NCBI RefSeq assembly: GCF_002776525.5 | Contig: NC_045436.1 | Location: 100,933,272-100,997,271 of the forward strand | Direction of reading: 5' to 3' | Length of the DNA: 64,000 bases | Origin: Piliocolobus tephrosceles | Lineage: Eukaryota; Chordata; Mammalia; Primates; Cercopithecidae | Shown here: positions 28,535 through 42,962 of the stretch, one piece after another | Numbering within the stretch: position 1 is the stretch's first letter | Layout: every line of letters starts with the position of its first letter | Notes under the pieces: model-generated | Seen by the model: only the letters and a program-made list of their open reading frames with translations | Told to the model about the DNA's origin: nothing | Databases searched by the model: none | Translations under genes and position numbers: made by a program

Positions 28535-29095
28535 AGAAAAAAGTTAACAGAGCAGATCTGTTTGAGGCTGCTATCCTTAGAAAGGCCTGCTTTTGAGCTT
28601 GATTCTTAGGGAGCATCTGGAAGTTGCTTCACAGTGTCCCCAGTTAACTGATAAGGGTGGGTCAGACACTTGCTTTCTTTCCTTCGGAGACTCTGAAATT
28701 TTGGTTTCAGAGTGTATCTACATGACCAGCCCTCCTAAAAACCTTGGGCCCTAAGTCTCTAGTGGAGTTCCCCGGGCCAAAGTATTGCACACATGTTGCA
28801 TTTTCATTGCTGGAGGAAGTGTATGCTCTGTGTGACGCTTCATGGGAAGGAGAGAGCTTGAGGAAGCTTGCCCATGGATTTCTCCAGACTTTCCCTATAG
28901 CTTTCCCTGAGTGGTGGCTCATGCCTGTAATCCCAGCACTTTGAGAGGCTGAGGCAGGTAGATCACCTGAGGTCAGGAGTTCGAGACCAGCCTGGCCAAC
29001 GTGGTGAAATCCCATCTCTATCATCCAGCTGTGTATCCTTGCAACGCTGTTGTAATAGTAATAAATCTTAGCTGCGAGTAGAATGTTTATATATA
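28535..29095 (+). mobile_element. Candidate old ERVL-type LTR, split by Alu left arm
   Basis: Low-repeat sequence with an LTR-like end: TTGTAATAGTAATAAATCTTAG near 29050 resembles the polyadenylation region of LTR16/LTR33-type LTRs. Body phrases (CAGTTAACTGATAAGGGTGG, CCTCCTAAAAACCTTGGGCC) also fit an ERVL LTR. Family and boundaries are uncertain. Confidence 0.45.
28905..29021 (+). mobile_element. Alu left-arm fragment
   Basis: Sense left arm, GAGTGGTGGCTCATGCC to GAAATCCCATCTCTATC, without a right arm. It splits the LTR-like sequence. Confidence 0.85.
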
Positions 29096-29430
29096 CTGAA
29101 TTATGTAAATTGTTTCAGTGAATCTCTGAACATGGAGGTGGTCTAGGGCAATCCCAATGACACTCTAAGGAACTGGATGTTTTAAACTTCCAAGTACAGT
29201 TTAAAGTATTTGGAAATGTTTAATGAACTAAGATTATAAATTAGACCAAACCATTATTGAGAGATTCCTTGGAAGTGAATACTGAAATTTGCTACACTTA
29301 CTGATAGAGCAATCATATTTGTACACTGAATTTACAGCCCTAAGAAAAAAAGTCTTCAATTTACAACTTTAATTATCAAATATTAATTTATAAAATCCAC
29401 ATAAACATTTGAATAGACTTTTTAGCCAAC
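29096..29430. other. No recognised feature
   Basis: AT-rich unique sequence. Confidence 0.5.
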
Positions 29431-29483
29431 AAAAATATCCCTCATTGTGCCCTGACAGGGATATTAAAAAAAACAAAATGAGG

Positions 29484-29773
29484 TTGGGTGCAGTGGCTAT
29501 GCCTGTAATTCCAGCACTCTGGGAGGTTCGGGTGGGAGGATTGTTTGAGCTCAGGAGTTCGAGACTAACCCGCATAACATAGTGAGACCTCATCTCTATT
29601 AAAAGTAAAAAATTAGCCAGGTATACCGTGGCATGCCTATATTCTCTACTAGGGAGGGTGAGGCAGGAGGACTGCTTGAACCCAGGAGTGCAAGGCTGCA
29701 GTGAGCTGAGATTATGCCACCGCACTCGAGCTCTGGGTGACACAGCAAGACACTGTCTAAAGAGAAGAAAAAG
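29484..29773 (+). mobile_element. AluJ-type, with 40 bp of extra 5' sequence inside the TSD
   Basis: Sense Alu. The exact 13-bp repeat AAAAATATCCCTC occurs at 29431-29443 and 29774-29786, but the Alu starts 40 bp after the left copy. Confidence 0.85.
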
Positions 29774-29786
29774 AAAAATATCCCTC

Positions 29787-30572
<786 letters not shown>

Positions 30573-30805
30573 TTAATGAGAAAACAGGGACTTTCTCCTA
30601 TACCTACCATTGTACCTGGCACTCAGTAAATCCAGTATATATTTGTTCAATGAATGGAAGAGATCATGATGTATAATAGTTGAGAGAATAAGATGTAAAC
30701 ATTTCTAAAATGAAATGGTTTTGGAGATAGGAAAGAGTCATTAAATGATAAGCTGCTAAATGAATAGAAGTGAGAATGTTACCAAAACACCAGGGGTTTT
30801 GTCTA

Positions 30806-31182
30806 TGGTCCTGCTGCTCACCACACAGAAAGCCAATCACTGAGACAAGTATTGCTAAGGAAGAAGGCTTTAATTGGGTGCTTCAGCTGAGGAGATACAG
30901 GCTCAGTCTCAAATCCTTCCCCCTGACCAACTAAAATTAGGGGTTTATATAGCAGAGAAGAAATGCAACAATGTGTAGGAAAATAGGAACTGGGGAGGCC
31001 TAAGGAAGCGATCCTGATGAATAAGGGGTCTGGTGTCTCATTGTCTGGATGTGACGGTCTGGTGAGTTTCAGTTCTTTGATACTTTTTGAGAGGACTGGG
31101 GGTTCTTTCCTGAGGAAAGAACCCAGATAAAACAAATATAAGTCTTCAACTTTAAGACCAGCAGGGTCAATTTCTATGTTTA
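30806..31182 (-). mobile_element. Candidate ERV LTR, antisense
   Basis: Read antisense it has LTR architecture: TG start (TGTATAAACATAG), TATA-like TATATAAACCCC near 30945, then AATTAAAGCC near 30870 as a polyadenylation-like signal and a U5-like end GGTGAGCAGCAGGACCA. No family named, and no TSD confirmed. Confidence 0.5.
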
Positions 31183-31692
31183 TACAAAAAAAACCTGTCT
31201 ATAGGATTATTGGGTTCATTGTTTCAAGAATAAATATTAAGAGCTCAAAGGAAGATGAGACCACTGTGGGCTAGAGTGGTAGTGAAGAAAGGCTTCATGG
31301 AGGTGGGCCTGGATCTAGGTATGAAAATTAATACATTGGATTTAAAAATATGACAACAGGGAACGGCACGAGTAGTGTGAACAAAGGATGGAAGTGAGAA
31401 AATAAGAGGCAGGATTATGAGATGCCTAAGTGTCTTAGAAAAGAAGAGTGGGGAGTATTGTATGAAAGGAAAGGTTAACACTTCTCTTGACAAGGATGGA
31501 AGAGGCCCTCAGGCCTGACAACAAGCATACAGTTAAGGCATTGCCACCCACTTCATGGCATCCAACTATCATTTTTATTCTTTTGTTGTAATGAAACAAT
31601 TGCAAAAAAATTAAAAAAAAAAAAGAAGAAGAGTGGAGAAAGGCTGTGTAGCATCAGGATGTGGTGGCCATGCTTCCAAGGTCAGGAGTTTG
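31183..31692. other. Purine-rich stretch, perhaps old repeat
   Basis: Phrases such as GGCTTCATGGAGGTGGGC and AAATAAGAGGCAGGATTATG resemble the old repeat at 18.7 kb. No firm call. Confidence 0.4.
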
Positions 31693-31705
31693 GACTTGAT
31701 TCATT

Positions 31706-31824
31706 TATTTTTTTAAGACAGAGTCTTGCTCTATTGCCCAGGCTGGTGCTGAACTCCTGGCTTCAAGCAAAGCTCTCACCTTGGCCTACCAAAATGCTGG
31801 GATCACAGGTCACCGCACCTGGCC
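31706..31824 (-). mobile_element. Alu monomer (FLAM-like)
   Basis: Antisense monomer with TSD GGACTTGATTC at 31693-31703 and 31826-31836. Confidence 0.88.
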
Positions 31825-32021
31825 AGGACTTGATTCTTTCAGTTGGGAGAAGAACTAGCAGATTTTCAATGGGCAACAATATGAAGAAAGAGTTTGATAG
31901 TTCTGGAATAAAGATTATACTGGAGACGGGGTATAGGACAGTTTAGGTTGGATTAGAGAACAAAGTATTGTTGGCAGAGACTAGCTTGGAAGATAGCCCA
32001 GATATAAAATGATAAAGGGTG

Positions 32022-33818
<1,797 letters not shown>

Positions 33819-33833
33819 AGCTTGAATTCTTTA

Positions 33834-34486
<653 letters not shown>

Positions 34487-35111
34487 TGAATTTAAGTTTT
34501 TTAGGCAAACCTCTCAAGTTATATTTAAGCTCCAATATTCGAACATTCTAATTAAACCTCTTTGAATAAATAGTTCTACATTTTGTTAACTATGGAAACC
34601 AGCCATGACTGTCAGTTGGTTGGAGCCCTGGATCATTGAATTCAGCTAGTAGAATCTACTTGTCATTAACAGTTTACAAAACCAAAAAGAACAGGGGAGT
34701 ATTCCTTTCTCTGGTCTTTCCCTCGGTTCTTTCATCTTTTCGCCTCCTCCTCAATTCCATCCCCCACTCTCTTCTCACCTCTCCAGTTCCTGAGTAATTT
34801 GCAATACAGTCTTTTGAATTACCCTCAATGTTTTATTGGTTTTAAGTTGGAACCCCATTAAACTGGCATTTTGCTGAACACTAATTTCATTAAATTAAAG
34901 TATAATTTGTGGCTTAATAGCAGGCTAAATAAAACATGTTTAATTAATTAATTTACATCTATTTAAATGGAACCTACCCTATTAGTGTAAAGAATTTTGG
35001 TGGAAGGGAAAGAGAAAAGGTAAAGTACAGAGTTCTATGCTACTAAACTATTGAAACAAATATTTCTAAAAATATAATCTCTCGAATTTATTTTATTATA
35101 TATTTACTATT
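34487..35111. other. No recognised feature
   Basis: Repeat-poor. A pyrimidine-rich block (34700-34800) precedes an AT-rich block with ATTA/TAAT words (34880-34960). No gene seen. Confidence 0.5.
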
Positions 35112-35251
35112 TTTGGGGACAGGGTCCCTCTCTGTTGGCCTGGCTGGAGTGCAGTGGTGCAATCAAGGCTCACTGTAACCTCCAACTCCTGGGCTCCAGT
35201 GATCCTCCTGCCTCAGCCTCCTGAGTAGCTAGGATTGCAGGTGTGTACTAC

Positions 35252-35570
35252 TGAGACAGCCAAGTATAAAGGGGTCCCAGGAGAACCTCTGACCAGCCCC
35301 TACGCTGGGAGAATGGGGTGGAGCCATTGGAAGTTTGAGCCCTTTGCAGTGGGGAGGAGCCTGGACTCTCTCCCGTTCCAGGGTGGTAACCTGTGATTCA
35401 ATCTGTGAGGCAAGAGACCAGCTAGCAGGACTCTTACTTTGCTTTCAGTCCCTGTTTCCCCTTTTTCCTTTTCACCCAGTAAATTCCATTTTTCTCACCC
35501 TTCAAAGTGTCTGCAAGCCTAATCTTTACTGGTTGTATGACAAGGACCCTAAGAAGAAAGTCCTACAACA
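35252..35570 (+). mobile_element. ERV1-class solo LTR inside an Alu, 4-bp TSD
   Basis: A 319-bp unit with TG (TGAGACAGCC) and CA (CCTACAACA) ends, flanked by perfect CTAC (35248-35251 and 35571-35574). It has a TATA-like AGTATAAAGG near its start and AGTAAATTCC in place of a polyadenylation signal. The size, ends and 4-bp duplication fit an ERV1 LTR. I cannot name the family. Confidence 0.85.
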
Positions 35571-35586
35571 CTACCATGCCCAGCTA

Positions 35587-35665
35587 ATTTATATATATAC
35601 ATATATATACACATGTATATATACATATATATATGTATACATATATACACACATATATATATATA
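35587..35665. repeat. (TA)n/(CA)n AT-rich array
   Basis: Alternating TA with scattered CA steps, sitting where the Alu middle A/T-rich linker should be. Confidence 0.92.
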
Positions 35666-35964
35666 GTTGTAGAGATGGGGTGCTCCTATGTTGCACTGGT
35701 AGGTCTTGAGCTCCTGGCCTCAAGCACTTCCCCTGCCTCGGCCTCCCAAGGTGATGGGATTACAGATGTGAGTCATCACATAACGCCCAGACTCTCAAAT
35801 TTCTTGGTGGAAACTTGACCGGGGGCATTATGAGATTTTATCTATTAGTAGCAGATTAGATGGCAGCCCATGGAATACTGCCATTGATAAGGCCCTTTGA
35901 GGTAAGCAAAATGATACTTCACCGATATTCATTCTGTGATCTTGGCTTCTAAGACCTCTCTTTA

Positions 35965-36100
35965 GATTTTGCTGAATTTTAAAATTGCCTGGGGAGCTTT
36001 TAAAAATCCCAAAGCCCAGGCCACACTCACACTAATTAAATCAGAATTTCTTCTGATTCATACTGGAGACTCCAGTATGCAGATAGTTTGAGGACCAGTA
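35965..36100 (-). mobile_element. MER20 fragment
   Basis: AATTGCCTGGGGAGCTTTTA and AATCCCAAAGCCCAGGCCAC follow reverse MER20. Confidence 0.65.
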
Positions 36101-36390
36101 CTTCTTAATACTTAATGTACGCATGAATGACTTGTGGATCTTGACGAACTTGCAGGTTTTGAGTGTAGGCCTATACTGAGGCACAAGATTCTGCATTTTT
36201 TAAAAATGTGTTTTTGTTAAATATGGAACACTTCACAAATTTGTGTATTGTCTTTGTGTAGGGGGGGCATGCTCATCTTCTCTGAATTGTTCTAATTTTA
36301 TTATACGTGCTCTCAAAGCAAGCACAGATACTGCATTTCTAACCAGCTCCCAGGTGAAGCCCACAATGGTCCTCCCTGGTTCTTGAGTAG
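36100..36390 (-). mobile_element. MER20, split by a U6 pseudogene
   Basis: Second adjacent MER20: AATGACTTGTGGATCTTG before the insert and CCAGCTCCCAGGTGAAGCC after it. Confidence 0.65.
36203..36325 (-). pseudogene. RNU6 pseudogene: U6 snRNA pseudogene with 15-bp TSD
   Basis: Antisense U6: ATATGGAACACTTCAC, GCATGCTCATCTTCTCTG and TTCTAATTTTATTATACGTG, ending TCTCAAAGCAAGCAC. Flanks AGATTCTGCATTTTT (36186-36200) and AGATACTGCATTTCT (36326-36340) are a TSD with two changes, so this is an L1-type retroinsertion of the RNA into a MER20. A GGGGGGG run disturbs the middle. Confidence 0.92.
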
Positions 36391-36452
36391 CTAGGGAGTT
36401 AGGAAGTATTCCCTCTATTTCTGTCTCCTAAAATACATTATAAAGAACTTGT

Positions 36453-36801
<349 letters not shown>

Positions 36802-37130
36802 CTAGGGACTTTCTGTTTTGGAGTTTTATTAATTATTGATTTAACTTTTAAAATAATCCTGGATCTTTACAGATTGTCTAATTTGTGTGTGTGAATTTTG
36901 GCAGATTGCATCTTTCAAGGAATTGGTCCATTTCATCTAGATTATCAAATTTGTGAGAGTAGTTTTGTTACTATCCTTTTAATGTCTATAGGGTCTTTAA
37001 GTGATGGCCACTCTTTTTTGAAAAAAACTTTTACTGACACGGCCTTTCTTTATGCAGCTTTCATTTTCTGACCTTTATTGATTTTCTGACCTTTATCAAT
37101 TTTCTTCTCTTTGAAGAACATCTTTTGGCC

Positions 37131-37244
37131 AGACATGTTGGCCAATGCCTGTAATCCCAGCGCTTTAGGAGGCTGAGGTGGGAGGATCACTTGAGGCCAA
37201 GAGTTCGAAACCAGGCTGGCCAACATAGTGAGACCATGTCTCCA
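37131..37244 (+). mobile_element. Alu left arm, head-on with the next Alu
   Basis: Sense piece, GGCCAGACATGTTGGCC to GAGACCATGTCTCC, directly abutting an antisense Alu. Confidence 0.85.
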
Positions 37245-37245
37245 A

Positions 37246-37548
37246 TTTTGTTTGTTTGTTTGTTTGTTTGAGACAAGGTCTCACTCTGCTGCCCAGGCTG
37301 AAGTGCACAGGCATGATCAGGGATCACTGCAGACTTGACCTCCAGGCTCAAGTGATCCTCCCACCTCAGCCCCTCAAGTAGCTGGGACTACCAGTGCGTG
37401 TGTCACCACACCTGGCTAATTTTTTTATTTTTAGGAGAGATGGGGTTTTGCCATGTTGCCCAGGCTGGTTTTGAATTCCTGAGCTCAAGTGATCTGCGCA
37501 CTTCAGCCTCTCAAATTGCTGGGATTACAGGCGTGAGCCACCATGCTG
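37246..37548 (-). mobile_element. AluJ/S-type
   Basis: Antisense with a (GTTT)n tail, ending GCCACCATGCTGGGTC. Confidence 0.9.
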
Positions 37549-37988
37549 GGTCTTCTATTTAAAAAATAAAATAAAGTAAAATAACTTTTAAAAAACACTT
37601 CTGCAAGACAGATGTGCTGACAACAAATTCCCTTGATATTTATTTGTCTGAGAAAGTCTATTTCTTCTTTAAATCTGAAGGAAAATTTCACAGTATACAG
37701 AATTCTAAGTTGGTGTTATTTTTCTACCAATGTGTTAAATATACTGCATTCTCTTCCTGCTTGCATGGTTTCTAATAAGTCAGATATAATTCTTATTTTT
37801 CTTTCTCTATAGTTAAGAATATTTTTCCCCTCTGGCTTCATTGAAGATTTTCTCTCTATCTTTGATATTCTGTAGTTTGAATATGATATACCTATGTGCA
37901 ATTTACTTGGGATTTATTCTTCCTGGTATTCTTTGAGTTTCCTGAATCTGTAGTTTAGTATCTAACATTAATTTGGGAGAAACTCTCA

Positions 37989-38363
<375 letters not shown>

Positions 38364-38634
38364 TTAATCGTCCCGCAGTTCTTGAATATTTTGCTCCCCC
38401 TTTTTTGGGTCTTTTTTCTCTTGGCTTTTCAGTTTCTACTGAACATCCTCAAGCTCAGAGAATCTTTCCTCAGCTGTGTTTAGTCACCTCTAAAGATTGT
38501 GAATAGCAATCTTCATAGTATTTTTAATCTCTAGCATTTTTTTGACTCTTTCTCAGAATTTCCATCTGTCTTATTACATGCCATCTACTTTATCCATTGG
38601 AGCTTTCATTTATTTATTTTTCTTTTTTCTTTTT

Positions 38635-38920
38635 CTTTTTTAGAGGCATAGTCTCACTTTGTCACCCAGGCTGGAATGCAGTGACATGATCATAGCTCAC
38701 TGCAGCCTCAAACTCCTGGGCTCAAGTGATCCTCCTGTCCCAGCTTTCTGAGCACCTGGGACTATAGACATGCACCACTGTGTCGAGTATTTTTTGTAGT
38801 TTTTGTAGTGATTGGATCTCGCTATGTTCTGCAGGGTAGTCTCGAACTCCTAGCTTCAACTGATTTTCCTGCCTGGGCTTCCCAAAGTGCTGGGGTTATA
38901 GGTGTGAGCCATCATGCCCA
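38635..38920 (-). mobile_element. AluJ-type
   Basis: Antisense. First member of a five-Alu antisense cluster. Confidence 0.9.
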
Positions 38921-38924
38921 GCTT

Positions 38925-39231
38925 ATTTATTTATTTTTATTTTTATTTTTGGAGATGGAGTCTCACTCTGTCACCCGGGCTGAAGTGCAGTGGCACAATC
39001 TCGGCTTACTGCATCCTCTGCCCCCTAGGTTCAAGCTATTCTCTTATCTCAGCCTCCCGAGTAGCTGGGATTATAGGCATGCGCCACCACGCCCAGCTAA
39101 TTTTTTGTATTTTTAGTAGACGGGGTTTCACCATGTTGGCCAGGTTGGTCTTGAATTCTAAACCTCAGGTTATCCACCCACCTTGGCCTCCCAAAGTGCT
39201 GAGATTACAGGCATGAGCCACCATGCCCAGC
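38925..39231 (-). mobile_element. AluS-type
   Basis: Antisense, T-rich tail made of TTTA and TTTTTA words. Confidence 0.92.
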
Positions 39232-39245
39232 TGGAAACAAATGAT

Positions 39246-39474
39246 TTTTTTTTTTTTTTTTTTTGAGACATTCTTGCTCTGTCACTCAGGCTGGAGTGCA
39301 GTGGTGTGATCTTGGCTCACTGCACCTGTGCCTCCCATATTCAAGCAATTTGCATGCCTCATCCTGCCAAGTAGCTGGGATTATAGGCACACGCCACCAT
39401 GCCAGGCTAATTTTTGTATTCTTAGTAGAGACGGTTTCACCATGTTGGTGAGGCTGGTCTTGAACTCCTGGCCT
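39246..39474 (-). mobile_element. Alu, 5' part missing
   Basis: Antisense, begins with a 19-T tail and breaks off at GAACTCCTGGCCTC where the next Alu tail starts. Confidence 0.9.
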
Positions 39475-39475
39475 C

Positions 39476-39650
39476 TTATTTATTTTTTGAGACAGGGTCT
39501 CACTGTATCACCCAGACTAGAGTGCAGTAATGTAATTATAGCTCACTAGCCTCAAACTCCAGGTCCCGACTGATCCACCTGCCTCAGTTTCCCAAGTAGC
39601 TAGAACTACAGCCACATGCCAGCCCACCCAGCTCATTTAAAATTTTTTTT
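39476..39650 (-). mobile_element. Alu, 5' part missing
   Basis: Antisense AluJ-like piece ending CCAGCTCATTTAAAATTTT. Confidence 0.85.
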
Positions 39651-39654
39651 AGTT

Positions 39655-39693
39655 TTTAATTTAATTTAATTTAATTTAATTTAATTTAATTTT
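39655..39693. repeat. (AATTT)n pentanucleotide array
   Basis: About seven AATTT units forming an Alu tail. Confidence 0.94.
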
Positions 39694-39976
39694 GAGACAG
39701 GGTCTCACTTTGTTGCTCAGGCTGGAGTGCAGTCGAGTGATCACTGCTCACTGCAGCCTTGACTTCTCCAGGCTCAGGGGATTCTCCTACCTCAGCCTCC
39801 TGAGTAGCTAGCACTACAGGTATATGCCACCATGCCCAGCTAATTTATGTATTTTTTGTAGAAACAGGGTTTTGCCATGTTGCCCGGGCTGGTCTTGAAC
39901 TCCTTCACTCAAGCAGTCCTTCCACCTCAGCCTCCCAATATGGTGGGATTATAGGTGTGAGCTACTATGCCTGGCG
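39694..39976 (-). mobile_element. AluJ-type
   Basis: Antisense, GAGACAGGGTCTCACTTTG to CTACTATGCCTGGC. Last of the cluster. Confidence 0.9.
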
Positions 39977-40187
39977 CCATTAGAGCTTTTATCATATTAA
40001 TCATAGTTGTTTTTAATTCCCACTCTGATAATTCTACCCTTCCTAGAATATCTGTGTCTGGTTCTAGTGCTCTGTCTGTTCAAACTATTTTTTGCCTTTT
40101 AGTATGCCTTGTATTTTTTTGTTGTTGTTGAAAGCCAGACATGATGTACTGAGTAAAAAGAACTCTAGTAGCTAGGCCTTTCCTGAT

Positions 40188-40214
40188 GTGGTGGTGGGGG
40201 GTGGGGGGTGGGGG
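40188..40214 (+). other. G-rich run, possible quadruplex
   Basis: Runs of two, six, six and five G separated by single T, on the plus strand. Confidence 0.6.
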
Positions 40215-40929
40215 ATAGTATTCTACAGTCCTATGATTAGGTCTTGGTTTTTAAGTAAGCCTGTGCCCCTAGGCTGTGAACTTCATCGTGCCTCTCAGTC
40301 TCCCCAACCTTCCGCCTTAAATAGGACAGGATGGCTGGAGGGGTTTGGAGTTGGGTATTTCCGTTCACCAAGGTCATTTAAGTGCTCATAAAACCTCAAT
40401 AGGTTAGCCTCTGAAAAGATAGTTTCCCTTAAAGGCAGGTCTTGTTACGAAGAACAGAATGTTCTGGTGTATTTAAAAATGGTTAATTTTTCCCCTGCAC
40501 AGTCTGATGCTAAAGGGGATTTTTTTTTTTTTTAATCTTCAGTGTAAGAGCATCATAAAGTTCCAGGAGGTAAAACGTGGGCCCAGAAATGATCTTTTCA
40601 GTATGCTAGTGCTGATGAGATTCATAGTTGCTGATTCATAATAATTTATGAATCACAAGAAATTGAAGTATGAATCAGAATGGTAATTAATTGGTTTTCT
40701 TACGGGTATTCCTATGACTGAGATACTCAAGTTTCTTCCACAAGCAAGCTTACCAGATTTTTTTGAAAAAGCAGATGCACTTGAGAGCTTTTGCATCAAA
40801 GAATGGAAAATCCTTGTGTGAAGCTGTCTCCATTCATAACAGAAAAACTTCCTTATGCCTGGACATTTTATATTGCCCTGATTCGGTGTTAAAAGTGTAG
40901 TTAAGTATTCTCAGATTCTGGTAATTGTG

Positions 40930-41110
40930 ATTAAAAATAATTAAGACGCCACTTATGGGATGATTATTCTGTACTAGGAACAATGAACAATGCTAAGCAC
41001 TTAATCCTCACAAAATTTGGGTAGGTAAAGATGACTACATTTTGGTAGATTAGGAAGGTTACATGACTGACTTAGTCAAACTCACCCTCCAAGTTAGTAA
41101 AACCCAGAGG
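40930..41110 (+). repeat. MIR SINE
   Basis: GATTATTCTGTACTAGGAAC, CTAAGCACTTAATCCTCAC and TTAGGAAGGTTACATGAC follow the MIR order. Confidence 0.7.
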
Positions 41111-41165
41111 CAAGTTCCAATGTAGAGCTCTCTAGTCTGTTACAGTAGTTAGTTAGTCAGACAAG

Positions 41166-41850
41166 TGCAGGGCAGGAGAGTCCCCGACCCCCAACCCAGG
41201 AATGTCAGGCCACCATCAGGTGATGGTCAGGCAGTTGTTACACTGACTCTGCAAAATAGTAATTGGTTGCAGCTAGTGCCAGGGAAAGGCAGTCTCCCAA
41301 TAGATAGAAACACCTGAAACTAGTGATCAGCAGCTTCCTGATAAAGATCTCAGGAGCTGGGCAAATGGGCTCAATCAAGCATATGCACTAAGCGGCAAAA
41401 TGCTAGAGTTTAACTGGTATATGGCCTCCTGAGAACATTTGACTGGTAAGAGAAAAACACCTCAGATGAGCATGCATACAACTTCTGTAAACACACTGCA
41501 CATGTGGCCCCACCCAAGTGCTGACAGGCCACTGTGCATGCAGACAGCCCATACCAAGGGAAGAATCAGGGGAGAAGGGACGTAAGACCCCAGAAGTATG
41601 CCAGGGTGTAAAACCACAGGTCAAAGGTCAAACTGTGCATGGGATTTCTCAAGTTGCTCACCTGACCCTCTTCCAAGTGTACTTTATTTCCTTTCATTAC
41701 TGCCCCAAAGCTTTTTGATAAACTTTTACTCCTGCTCTAAAAGTTGTCTTGCTCTCTCACTCTGCCTTACGCTCCTCTGTCGAATTCTTTCTTCTGAGGA
41801 GGCAAGAACTGAGGTTGCTGCAGACCTGTATGGACTGGCCACTACTAACA
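41166..41850 (+). mobile_element. ERV1-class 5' LTR, 685 bp
   Basis: Begins TGCAGGGCAGGAGAG and ends CTAACA. It has a TATA-like GTGTAAAACC near 41608, and GATAAACTTTTACTCCTGC near 41718 where AATAAA is expected. A primer binding site follows by six bases, so this is a 5' LTR rather than a solo LTR. No recognisable gag, pol or env remains downstream. Gammaretrovirus-like (ERV1) class is inferred from size and primer type. Confidence 0.75.
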
Positions 41851-41855
41851 TATTT

Positions 41856-41876
41856 TGGTGCCACGTGACTAGGATA
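41856..41876 (+). other. Retroviral primer binding site, tRNA-His-like
   Basis: TGGTGCCACGTGACTAGGAT starts six bases after the LTR. It equals the tRNA-His type site (TGGTGCC then GTGACT-GGAT) apart from a 2-base insertion and one change. Confidence 0.7.
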
Positions 41877-42079
41877 CGTTCTGCTGCTAACAAGCCAACC
41901 ACACATTATATGAACCGTATCTGTTTTCTGGATAGCCCAGAACAAACCCTTCTAAGTTAACATGTTCTTTATTCTGATATGTTATAGTAAAATTAGTTAC
42001 AAATGATTCAGTTTTAGCTTTGGCCAGTTAATAAATGTGACTGTGATCAGTTTTCCATGAAATTTTATAGTCTAGAATA

Positions 42080-42245
<166 letters not shown>

Positions 42246-42354
42246 TAGAATATTTTAAATGCGTAAAAGAAGTATAGAGAGTATTGTAATAAATACTCAT
42301 TTTACCCATATGATGACTTCTAAGCATTGGCATAAGTCTGTTCTCCACAAAGAG

Positions 42355-42630
42355 ATTCCTTTAAAACATAGACCAGTTGGGTCATTTTTCTTCTCAAAAT
42401 TCTCTGATGGCTTCCCACATCTAAATTAAAGCTCAAAGTCCCAATGAGTCACCAGGCCTTATACAATCTGGCACCCCATTAACTCCCACCCTGTCTCCTC
42501 CCATTTTCCCTCCCATTACTGGTACTCCAGCTACATTTACCTTGTTATGTTTTCAAGATGCCAAATGTTTTCCTGTGTCAGCCTTTGTGCCTTCAGCTCT
42601 CTCTGTCTGAGTCACTCCTATCTCAGGATC
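42355..42630 (+). repeat. L2 LINE fragment
   Basis: TTCTCTGATGGCTTCCCAC, AGGCCTTATACAATCTGGC and GCCTTTGTGCCTTCAGC follow the L2 order. Confidence 0.7.
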
Positions 42631-42962
42631 AAGTTTAGCTGTAGGACAATGGGAGAAAAAAATAGACATTTATTTCTTTCATGTTCAAGAAATATAGAAA
42701 CAGTCACTCCAAAGACAGTATAGCAATTTCATGGTTTCAAGCATCCACACTCCTTCTGTCTTGTTGCTTTGCCATATGTGACTTCCATTCTCAGTCATTT
42801 CACAGTCCAAGGTAGCTACAAGAACTCCAGTCCCTGGGCTTGAATTGCAGCCAACAGGAAAGAGGAAAAGGCAAAGAGCACTCTGTTTCTATGAAATGTC
42901 AGGTGAAAAAGGAAATGGAACATCTGATTTTTTGAAAATGTTTTTTAAAAATTCAAACCTTT
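42631..42962. other. No recognised feature
   Basis: Unique-looking sequence. Confidence 0.5.

Larger units (their letters stand above)
35112..35780 (-). mobile_element. AluJ-type split by a retroviral LTR
   Basis: Antisense Alu at 35112-35251 and 35571-35780. Joining GTGTGTACTAC to CATGCCCAGCTAAT restores continuous Alu sequence. An AT-rich array has grown inside the second part. Confidence 0.9.

Noticed and set aside
41598..41960. A 120-codon plus-strand frame
   Set aside because: It lies in an LTR and its leader. LTR sequence explains it and no viral gene is expected there.
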